Part shown: positions 55,044 to 64,000 of the stretch, piece by piece
Layout: each line of letters starts with the position of its first letter
How positions within the stretch are numbered: the stretch's first letter is position 1
Assembly (NCBI RefSeq): GCF_004011825.1
Contig: NZ_RKLO01000002.1
Span: 310,001-374,000 of the forward strand
Source: Rhodococcus xishaensis
GTDB taxonomy: Bacteria; Actinomycetota; Actinomycetes; Mycobacteriales; Mycobacteriaceae
DNA length: 64,000 nt
Direction: 5' to 3'
The notes under the pieces: model-generated
What the model was told of the DNA's origin: nothing
Database searches by the model: none
The model's input: only the letters and a program-made list of their open reading frames with translations
Translations under genes and position numbers: made by a program

Positions 55044-55664
55044 ATGTTCACCGGAATCGTCGAGGAACTCGGCGAGATCGTCGCCGAGGAGAACCTGGCG
55101 GACGCGGCTCGCTTCAGCGTGCGCGGTCCGATCGTCACCTCTGATGCCGGCCACGGCGACTCGATCGCGGTCAACGGCGTGTGCCTGACGGTTGTCGAGG
55201 TACTCGACGGTGGGGTGTTCACCGCGGACGTAATGCGCGAGACCCTCCAGCGATCGAGTCTCGGAGCCCTCCAGGTCGGCAGCCGCGTCAACCTCGAACG
55301 TGCGGCGGCGGTCGACAGCCGGTTGGGCGGGCACATCGTCCAGGGGCATGTCGACACCGTCGGCACCGTCCTGACCCGCAATCCGTCGGAGAACTGGACT
55401 GTGGTGAGGATCTCGCTTCCGTCCAGTGTCTCGCGATACGTAGTGGAAAAGGGCTCGATCACGGTGGACGGCGTCTCGCTGACGGTGTCCGCGCTCGGCG
55501 GCGAGCCCGGCGACGAGTACTTCGAAATCTCCCTGATCCCGACGACACTCGCGCTCACCACGCTCGGTACGGCCGAACCGGGGACCCCGGTCAATCTCGA
55601 GGTCGACGTCATCGCGAAGTACGTCGAACGCCTGCACTCCGCGTCCGGTCGACAGCCGGAATAA
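55044..55664 (+). CDS. ribE: Riboflavin synthase alpha chain
   Basis: A 206-residue protein made of two similar lumazine-binding barrels, each starting like [12 protein letters not shown] and [14 protein letters not shown]. It dismutates two 6,7-dimethyl-8-ribityllumazine molecules to riboflavin. The ATG 55044 follows AAGGAGTGAG at ideal spacing. It corresponds to Rv1412 (ribC). The LprG-type lipoprotein gene that sits nearby in mycobacteria is absent. Confidence 0.95.
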   Translation: MFTGIVEELGEIVAEENLADAARFSVRGPIVTSDAGHGDSIAVNGVCLTVVEVLDGGVFTADVMRETLQRSSLGALQVGSRVNLERAAAVDSRLGGHIVQGHVDTVGTVLTRNPSENWTVVRISLPSSVSRYVVEKGSITVDGVSLTVSALGGEPGDEYFEISLIPTTLALTTLGTAEPGTPVNLEVDVIAKYVERLHSASGRQPE

Positions 55665-55762
55665 CGATCGGGAATCGATGGGTCGTACTGTTGAGTTGCA
55701 TCCGAGCAGATGCACCGGGGCATACTCGAGCAGACCCGTTCAACACTTTGGAGCCCAAGCAC

Positions 55763-57962
<2,200 letters not shown>

Positions 57963-58012
57963 GTCTCGCGCGCCGAATGAGTACCGTCGGCATCGCCGAC
58001 TAGCCTTGAATC

Positions 58013-60142
58013 GTGCCTGATCCTTCGACGTATCGTCCCGCGCCCGGAACCATCCCGGTGGAACCGGGGGTCTACAAGTTCCGCGATCCACACGGGCGGG
58101 TCATCTACGTCGGCAAGGCGAAGAGCCTTCGGTCGCGGCTCGGTTCGTACTTCGCCGACGTCTCCTCGCTGCATCCACGGACCCGACAGATGGTCACCAC
58201 TGCCGGCAGTGTCGAGTGGACCGTCGTCAGCACCGAAGTCGAGGCGCTCCAACTCGAGTACAACTGGATCAAGGAGTTCGATCCGCGGTTCAACGTCCGC
58301 TATCGGGACGACAAGACGTACCCGGTGCTCGCGGTGACGTTGAACGAGGAGTTCCCCCGACTGTTCGTCTATCGCGGGCCTCGCCGCAAGGGTGTTCGGT
58401 ACTTCGGCCCCTACTCGCATGCGTGGGCCATCCGGGAGACGCTCGACCTGCTGCTGCGGGTCTTTCCGGCCCGCACTTGCGCTGCAGGAGTATTCAAGCG
58501 ACACAATCAGATCGGGCGGCCGTGCCTGCTCGGATACATCGACAAGTGCTCGGCCCCGTGCGTGGGTCGGGTGACGGCAGACGAACACCGGCAGATCGTC
58601 GCCGACTTCTGTGACTTCCTCGCCGGGCGGACCGACCGATTCGTACGCCAACTCGAGGCGCGGATGCAGGAGGCGGCCGAGGAACTCGACTTCGAGACCG
58701 CAGCGCGCCTGCGCGATGATGTCGGCGCGCTGAAGAAGGCGCTCGAGAAGCAGGCCGTCGTCCTCGGTGACGGCACCGACGCCGACCTGGTCGCGTTCGC
58801 GTCCGACGAGCTCGAGGTCGCCGTGCAGGTCTTCCACGTCCGCGGCGGCCGTGTGCGCGGTCAGCGCGGCTGGGTCGTCGAGAAGGCCGGCGACGTCATC
58901 GAACGCGATGCCGTACTCGAGGACGGCGCCGACTCCAGCGACACCGGACCGGACACCGAACTGGCGATCCTGGTCGAACAGTTCCTCACCCAGTTCTACG
59001 GTGAACAGGCTGCCCTCGATGCCGTGGCAGGCCAGTCCGAACCGGCCAACACCGTCCCCCGCGAGGTCCTGGTGCCTGTGTTGCCTCGCAACACGGTCGA
59101 GATCCAGAACTGGCTCTCGACGCTGCGCGGATCCGCGGTGAAGCTGCGGGTGCCACAGCGCGGCGACAAGAAGGCGCTCGCCGAGACGGTCGAGCGGAAC
59201 GCGAAAGAAGCACTGGCGCAACACAAACTCAAGCGAGCCGGCGACTTCACGTCACGATCGGCAGCGCTGCAGGGCATCCAGGAAGCGCTCGACCTCGACT
59301 CTGCGCCGCTGCGAATCGAATGCGTCGACATCAGTCACGTGCAGGGCACCGACGTCGTGGCCTCGCTCGTCGTGTTCGAGGACGGACTTCCGCGCAAGTC
59401 CGACTACAGGCACTACGCGATCAAGGAGGCGGCCGGCGACGGGCACAGTGACGACGTCGCAAGCATCGCCGAGGTGACCCGCCGCCGGTTCCTGCGGCAC
59501 AACCGTGATGCTGCGGCCGGGGGCGCCCTGGAGGGCGACGGCGGCGATCTGTCGCCCGAGTCGGCGCTCGACCCGCAGACCGGTCGGCCGCGCAGATTCG
59601 CCTACCCGCCGAACCTCTTCGTCGTGGACGGCGGCGCCCCGCAGGTCGCGGCAGCTTCTGAAGTGCTCGATCAACTCGGCATCACCGATGTCGCGGTCAT
59701 CGGCCTGGCCAAGCGCCTCGAGGAGGTGTGGGTGCCGGGCGAGGAGAACCCGGTGATCCTGCCTCGGACAAGCGAGTCGCTGTACCTGCTGCAACGAGTC
59801 CGCGACGAGGCACACCGGTTCGCGATCACGTTCCACCGCAGCAAGCGGTCGCGCCGTATGACGGCGTCCGCGTTGGATTCGGTGCGTGGTCTCGGGGAGG
59901 CGCGGCGTACGGCGCTGGTCAAGCACTTCGGGTCGGTAGCCCGGTTGCGCAATGCGACCGTCGAGGAGATCACCGCGGTGCCCGGTGTCGGTGTCGCGAC
60001 CGCCCGCGCAGTGCTGAGTGCCCTCGGCGCCGCAGGCGTGGAAGATAACGCTGGGTCGGATGTCGCTGCGCGAGAGCCGACAGTAGGGGATGATGTGACG
60101 GGCACCGTCGCAACAGAACGAACAGGACAGAGTCGCGAGTGA
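58013..60142 (+). CDS. uvrC: Excinuclease ABC subunit C
   Basis: A 709-residue nuclease that makes both cuts in nucleotide excision repair. The GIY-YIG domain ([25 protein letters not shown]) is at residues ~18-45, the UVR motif ([19 protein letters not shown]) follows, then the RNase H-like C-terminal nuclease ([20 protein letters not shown]) and the HhH pair ([17 protein letters not shown]). The GTG 58013 starts [15 protein letters not shown]. It overlaps rapZ by four bases. Confidence 0.96.
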   Translation: MPDPSTYRPAPGTIPVEPGVYKFRDPHGRVIYVGKAKSLRSRLGSYFADVSSLHPRTRQMVTTAGSVEWTVVSTEVEALQLEYNWIKEFDPRFNVRYRDDKTYPVLAVTLNEEFPRLFVYRGPRRKGVRYFGPYSHAWAIRETLDLLLRVFPARTCAAGVFKRHNQIGRPCLLGYIDKCSAPCVGRVTADEHRQIVADFCDFLAGRTDRFVRQLEARMQEAAEELDFETAARLRDDVGALKKALEKQAVVLGDGTDADLVAFASDELEVAVQVFHVRGGRVRGQRGWVVEKAGDVIERDAVLEDGADSSDTGPDTELAILVEQFLTQFYGEQAALDAVAGQSEPANTVPREVLVPVLPRNTVEIQNWLSTLRGSAVKLRVPQRGDKKALAETVERNAKEALAQHKLKRAGDFTSRSAALQGIQEALDLDSAPLRIECVDISHVQGTDVVASLVVFEDGLPRKSDYRHYAIKEAAGDGHSDDVASIAEVTRRRFLRHNRDAAAGGALEGDGGDLSPESALDPQTGRPRRFAYPPNLFVVDGGAPQVAAASEVLDQLGITDVAVIGLAKRLEEVWVPGEENPVILPRTSESLYLLQRVRDEAHRFAITFHRSKRSRRMTASALDSVRGLGEARRTALVKHFGSVARLRNATVEEITAVPGVGVATARAVLSALGAAGVEDNAGSDVAAREPTVGDDVTGTVATERTGQSRE

Positions 60143-61038
60143 ACGACCAACTGAAGCGGGACGAGGGCGGCATGGAGGTCGCGCTCGTCACGGGGTTGTC
60201 GGGAGCCGGGCGCAGTACGGCCGCGAAGGTCCTCGAGGATCTCGGCTGGTACGTCGTCGACAATCTGCCACCCGAACTGATCACGCGCATGGTCGACCTC
60301 GGCGTCGAATCCGATCCACCGATCCGTCGGCTCGCCGTCGTGCTCGACGTCCGCAGCCGCCCGTTCTCGGGCGATCTCGGTCGAGTCGTCGCTGAGCTCG
60401 AGGAGATGCCCGTTCAGATGCGGGTGCTGTTTCTCGAGGCGAACGATTCGGTTCTGATCCGTCGGTTCGAGCACGTACGGCGTAGCCACCCGCTGCAGAG
60501 TGACACCAAAGAAGGCACCTTGTCCGACGGGATCGCCGCCGAGCGCGTGAAGCTGGCCCAAGTGCGAGCTGCCGCCGACCTCGTTGTCGACACATCGTCC
60601 CTCGCGGTTCGCGAGTTGCGTGAGAAGATCGAGACCGCGTTCGGCGGCGAGGCCAGCGGCGAGATCCAAGTCACGGTGCAGTCTTTCGGGTTCAAGCACG
60701 GGCTTCCGATGGACGCCGACGTGGTGTGCGACGTCCGGTTCCTGCCGAATCCGTACTGGGTCCCGGAATTGCGCGTGCACACCGGCCTCGAGGAGACGGT
60801 ACGGGACTACGTGCTGTCACGGGACGGGGCCGAGGAGTACCTCGGCACTTACCTGCGCCTGCTGGAGTTGACGACGGCGGGATACCGCCGGGAGGGAAAG
60901 CGCTATATGACGATCGCGGTCGGGTGTACCGGCGGCAAGCATCGGAGCGTCGCCATGTCGGAGGAGCTCGCGGCACGACTGCGGATGCAAGATGGCCTCG
61001 CCGTCCGTGTCGTCCACCGCGATGTGGGGCGCGAATGA
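60139..61038 (+). CDS. rapZ: RNase adapter RapZ / P-loop nucleotide-binding protein
   Basis: A 299-residue P-loop protein. The Walker A is [10 protein letters not shown] (~20-30) and the C-terminal domain carries the CTGGKHRSV motif. In E. coli it targets GlmZ sRNA to RNase E; in actinobacteria the role is less clear. GTG 60139 overlaps uvrC; another start 11 codons later is possible. It precedes cuvA by an ATGA overlap. This trio (rapZ-yvcK-whiA) is conserved across Gram-positives. Confidence 0.93.
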   Translation: MNDQLKRDEGGMEVALVTGLSGAGRSTAAKVLEDLGWYVVDNLPPELITRMVDLGVESDPPIRRLAVVLDVRSRPFSGDLGRVVAELEEMPVQMRVLFLEANDSVLIRRFEHVRRSHPLQSDTKEGTLSDGIAAERVKLAQVRAAADLVVDTSSLAVRELREKIETAFGGEASGEIQVTVQSFGFKHGLPMDADVVCDVRFLPNPYWVPELRVHTGLEETVRDYVLSRDGAEEYLGTYLRLLELTTAGYRREGKRYMTIAVGCTGGKHRSVAMSEELAARLRMQDGLAVRVVHRDVGRE

Positions 61039-62129
61039 GCGACGAGCGACGCAGCGGTGACGGTTGTGTGCCGAGAATCGTCGCGTTCGGTGGTGGCCAC
61101 GGCCTGTACGCGACGCTCAGCGCGGTGCGGCGCCTGAGTTCGGACGTCACCGCCGTGGTGACCGTCGCGGACGACGGTGGCTCCTCGGGTCGACTGCGCA
61201 ACGAACTCGGGGTCATCCCACCCGGTGACCTGCGGATGGCGCTGGCCGCACTGGCTGGGCGTGAACCGCATGTCCAGTCGTGGACCGACGCTGTCCAGCA
61301 TCGCTTCGGCGGTACCGGCGCGCTCGCCGGCCACTCCGTCGGCAACCTGATCCTCGCCGGCCTCACCGAGGTGCTCGGTGACCCCGTCGCTGCCCTCGAC
61401 ACGGTCGCGCGGCTGCTCGAGATCGAGGGCCGGGTCCTGCCCATGTCGCCGGTCGCGCTCCAAATCGAGGCTGACGTCGTCGGGCTCGAGTCCGATCCCC
61501 GGGTCAGTCGTTGCATCCGCGGCCAGGTCGCGGTCGCCACGACGCCCGGCAAGGTTCGGCGGGTGCGACTGCTCCCAGCCAACCCACCGGCCTGCCCCGA
61601 CGCGGTCGACGCGGTCGAGACGGCCGACGTCGTCGTGCTCGGGCCCGGGTCTTGGTTCACGAGCGTGATTCCACACGTCCTGGTCCCTGAGCTGCTCGAT
61701 GCGATGATGCGCTCGCCGGCACGGAAGGTGCTGATTCTCAACCTTGCGCCGGAGACGGGGGAGACCGCCGGGTTCTCCGCCGAGCGCCATCTGCACGTGC
61801 TGTGCCAGCACGCGCCGGATTTCCGGGTGGATCACATAGTGGTCGATTCGGCATCGGTGCCGGTGGGCCCTGAACGCGACCACGTCTGCCGCGCAGCGAA
61901 ACAACTCGGCGCGCAGGTCGTCTATGCGGACGTCGCCGAGGACGGCAGTCACAAGCATCACGCGGGAAAACTCGCTGCCGTCCTCGAGCGTCTCGCCGTG
62001 CGGGAGCGGGTCGAAGCCAGGCTGGTCGAGGCACACGGTGGGATTGACGACGGCGGGATTGACAACGGCGGGAATGACAACACTGCGGAACGGACGGTCG
62101 GGGGAAGGGAGAGCGCCTCGTGGCAATGA
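61035..62129 (+). CDS. cuvA: YvcK/CuvA-family gluconeogenesis and cell-shape protein
   Basis: A 364-residue protein like Rv1422 (CuvA) and B. subtilis YvcK, needed for growth on gluconeogenic carbon sources and for cell shape. The nucleotide-sugar site has [18 protein letters not shown] and [16 protein letters not shown]-terminal extension of about 35 residues includes the 15-base repeats coding [15 protein letters not shown]. The ATG 61035 overlaps rapZ, and the stop overlaps the whiA start. Confidence 0.92.
   Translation: MSDERRSGDGCVPRIVAFGGGHGLYATLSAVRRLSSDVTAVVTVADDGGSSGRLRNELGVIPPGDLRMALAALAGREPHVQSWTDAVQHRFGGTGALAGHSVGNLILAGLTEVLGDPVAALDTVARLLEIEGRVLPMSPVALQIEADVVGLESDPRVSRCIRGQVAVATTPGKVRRVRLLPANPPACPDAVDAVETADVVVLGPGSWFTSVIPHVLVPELLDAMMRSPARKVLILNLAPETGETAGFSAERHLHVLCQHAPDFRVDHIVVDSASVPVGPERDHVCRAAKQLGAQVVYADVAEDGSHKHHAGKLAAVLERLAVRERVEARLVEAHGGIDDGGIDNGGNDNTAERTVGGRESASWQ
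62037..62081 (+). repeat. 15-bp tandem repeat in the cuvA C-terminus
   Basis: Three in-frame 15-base units (consensus ggcgggattgacaac) code Gly-Gly-Ile-Asp-Asn-like repeats. They lie beyond the conserved enzyme-like domain and just before the whiA start. Confidence 0.8.
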
Positions 62130-63103
62130 CAGCCGAGGTCAAGGACGAGCTGAGCAGAATCGCGGTGACGCAGGTCAGCTGCCGGAGGGCGGAGGTGTCC
62201 TCGCTGCTCCGGTTCGCGGGCGGCCTGCACATCGTGGGCGGTCGTGTGGTCGTCGAGGCCGAAGTGGATCTGGGATCGATCGCGCGCCGGTTGCGCGCCG
62301 AGATCCTCGACCTCTACGGCTATCACTCCGACGTGCACGTCCTCAGTGCCAGCGGTCTGCGAAGGGGCTCGCGCTACGTCGTGCGGGTCGCGAAGGACGG
62401 TGAGGCGCTGGCCCGCCGGACCGGGCTGCTGGACATGCGCGGGCGACCCGTCCGCGGTCTCCCCGCGCATGTCGTCGGCGGCAGTGTCGGCGACGCCGAG
62501 GCGGCCTGGAGGGGCGCGTTCCTAGCTCATGGATCCCTGACCGAACCCGGTCGTTCCTCGGCGCTCGAGATCAGCTGCCCCGGCACCGAGGCGGCACTCG
62601 CGCTCGTGGGAGCGGCGCGGCGGCTCGGTATCACCGCCAAGGCCCGCGAGGTCCGCGGCACCGACCGCGTGGTCGTGCGCGACGGTGAAGCGATCGGTGC
62701 CCTGCTCACCCGGATGGGCGCGCAGGACACCCGTCTGACGTGGGAGGAGCGCCGGATGCGGCGCGAAGTGCGGGCGACGGCGAACCGGCTCGCGAACTTC
62801 GACGATGCCAACCTGCGGCGTTCGGCACGCGCAGCTGTCGCGGCCGCGGCACGGGTGGAGCGTGCTCTCGAGATCCTCGGCGAAGACGTCCCGGACCACC
62901 TCGCGGCGGCAGGCACGCTGCGTGTCAAGCATCGGCAGGCGTCGCTCGAGGAACTGGGTCAGCTTGCCGACCCTCCGATGACCAAGGACGCGGTCGCGGG
63001 ACGGATCCGCCGACTGCTGTCGACGGCCGATCGCAAAGCCAAAGAGCTCGGAATCCCCGACACCGAATCGGCGGTCACCCCGGAGTTGCTCGACGAGGCG
63101 TGA
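62120..63103 (+). CDS. whiA: WhiA-type transcriptional regulator
   Basis: A 327-residue protein with an N-terminal LAGLIDADG-like domain ([20 protein letters not shown]) and a C-terminal HTH ([21 protein letters not shown]). In Streptomyces, WhiA works with WhiB to switch on cell division genes; its Rhodococcus role is probably cell division as well. The start is GTG 62120 ([13 protein letters not shown]), overlapping cuvA by ten bases. It closes the conserved rapZ-cuvA-whiA run. Confidence 0.95.
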   Translation: MAMTAEVKDELSRIAVTQVSCRRAEVSSLLRFAGGLHIVGGRVVVEAEVDLGSIARRLRAEILDLYGYHSDVHVLSASGLRRGSRYVVRVAKDGEALARRTGLLDMRGRPVRGLPAHVVGGSVGDAEAAWRGAFLAHGSLTEPGRSSALEISCPGTEAALALVGAARRLGITAKAREVRGTDRVVVRDGEAIGALLTRMGAQDTRLTWEERRMRREVRATANRLANFDDANLRRSARAAVAAAARVERALEILGEDVPDHLAAAGTLRVKHRQASLEELGQLADPPMTKDAVAGRIRRLLSTADRKAKELGIPDTESAVTPELLDEA

Positions 63104-63121
63104 GCGCTCCGAACGGGACCC

Positions 63122-63997
63122 TCACTCGATCGAGAACAGCCGCGCCGCGTTGTCGTGGCACACCGCCCGCAACCACGCCTCGCCGAGGTCGAATCGGGTA
63201 AGCCCGTTCAGCGCTTCCAGATACGGATACGGAATGTTGGGGAAATCGCTGCCGAACATGATGCGATCCTGCAGGTCTTCGAGTCGTTGCACCTGATCAC
63301 GTGGAAAGGGCGATAGCTCTTCGGAGTAATCGGTGAACACCATGGTCGTATCGAGGTAGACGTTGGGATACTTTGCAGCCAGCTCCAGAAAGTCTCGATA
63401 CTCCGGGAGGCCCATGTGGGCGATGATGAGAGGCAATCCGGGATATCTCCCCAGCAACTCTGAGATCGGCTCAGGGCCGGTGTAGTTGCCGGGCGCAGGA
63501 CCGGAGCCGCAGTGGATGACGACGGGGACGCCGGACTCCTCCAGCAGTCCCCATACCGGGTCGAGGAGCGGGTCGTTGGGCGAATAGTCGCCCACTTGGA
63601 TATGCGACTTGAAGACCCGAGTACCCGACTCGATCGCGTCCGCTACATACGTCGCCGCGGACTCCTCCGGGTAGAACGTCGATGTCCGCAGGCAGTCGGG
63701 TGTGTGTGCCGCGAACTCAGCCGACCATTGGTTCAGCCACGCAGCCATGTCCGGCTTGTGTGGATAAATCATCGAAGTGAAACGTCGAACACCGAACCTC
63801 CGGAGCTGCTCGACGCGGACATCCTCATCGTGCCGGTAGTGAATCGGCCAATGACGGCCGGTCAGCGGCCCGGCCGAGTCGAAGTAGCGCCACACCTTCT
63901 CCATCACGTTCGCGGGCATGAAATGGGTGTGCACGTCAATGATTCCGGGCAGCCCGAGACGGCGCCAGAACTCCTGCACGTGTAGATCTTCGGACAC
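63122..63997 (-). CDS. Metal-dependent amidohydrolase (amidohydrolase_2/ACMSD type), edge of window
   Basis: A 291-residue (or longer) TIM-barrel hydrolase of the amidohydrolase 2 superfamily. The metal motif is IDVHTHFMP; HCGSG, IIAHMGLPE and GSDFP carry the other metal or proton-relay residues. The family includes decarboxylases such as ACMSD, so hydrolysis or decarboxylation are both possible. The reading starts at GTG 63997, 3 bases from the edge, and could extend beyond. It converges on whiA with 18 bases between. Confidence 0.8.
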   Translation of the reverse strand: MSEDLHVQEFWRRLGLPGIIDVHTHFMPANVMEKVWRYFDSAGPLTGRHWPIHYRHDEDVRVEQLRRFGVRRFTSMIYPHKPDMAAWLNQWSAEFAAHTPDCLRTSTFYPEESAATYVADAIESGTRVFKSHIQVGDYSPNDPLLDPVWGLLEESGVPVVIHCGSGPAPGNYTGPEPISELLGRYPGLPLIIAHMGLPEYRDFLELAAKYPNVYLDTTMVFTDYSEELSPFPRDQVQRLEDLQDRIMFGSDFPNIPYPYLEALNGLTRFDLGEAWLRAVCHDNAARLFSIE

Positions 63998-64000
63998 CGC

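Overview
This 64 kb window is chromosomal DNA from a high-GC actinobacterium of the Mycobacteriales, most likely Rhodococcus or a close relative such as Nocardia. The evidence is the codon use, the frequent GTG starts, and gene products and gene order that closely match Mycobacterium tuberculosis (recalled, not searched). I see no IS element, prophage, CRISPR array, rRNA or tRNA. The window is mostly core genome, with an accessory-looking left end and one inserted metabolic block.

Left end (1-7.6 kb): the tail of a LuxR-type regulator; a tetR gene followed on the same strand by two probable type VII (ESX) secretion-associated genes, one EspC-like with a YxxxD motif; a secreted LytM/M23 peptidase; a second tetR divergent from a pentapeptide-repeat gene, with two identical-architecture 15-bp operators between them; a radical SAM gene preceded by a perfect SOS (LexA) box; and an AI-2E-family membrane protein.

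7.6-27.8 kb: an acyl-CoA ligase, aspS, a phosphotransferase-like gene, a PIG-L deacetylase, a 42-residue cysteine-rich protein behind a CsoR/RicR-like palindrome, rarA, a decayed AraC regulator, alaS, and then a tightly packed run ruvX-mltG-aroE-aroC-aroK-aroB-aroQ. A B-4DMT membrane gene follows on the other strand, then pepQ-efp-nusB. This matches the M. tuberculosis block Rv2578c to Rv2533c.

27.8-44.4 kb: after a strong terminator comes the pyrimidine operon pyrR-pyrB-pyrC-(Rv1382-like)-carA-carB-pyrF, with a PyrR-binding loop just before the pyrR ribosome binding site. Then mihF-gmk-rpoZ-coaBC-metK-priA and a secreted lipase.

44.6-64 kb: fmt-rsmB, then an inserted block (phosphoketolase on the minus strand, a zinc alcohol dehydrogenase, a GH65 disaccharide phosphorylase), then rpe-ribD-ribE-ribBA-ribH-(PH-like membrane protein)-uvrC-rapZ-cuvA-whiA. 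An amidohydrolase runs off the right edge on the minus strand. This part matches Rv1379 to Rv1423, so two blocks that are separated in M. tuberculosis are joined here at nusB/pyrR. Many neighbours overlap by 4 bases (ATGA or GTGA), which points to translational coupling in the aro, pyr, rib and uvrC-whiA runs.
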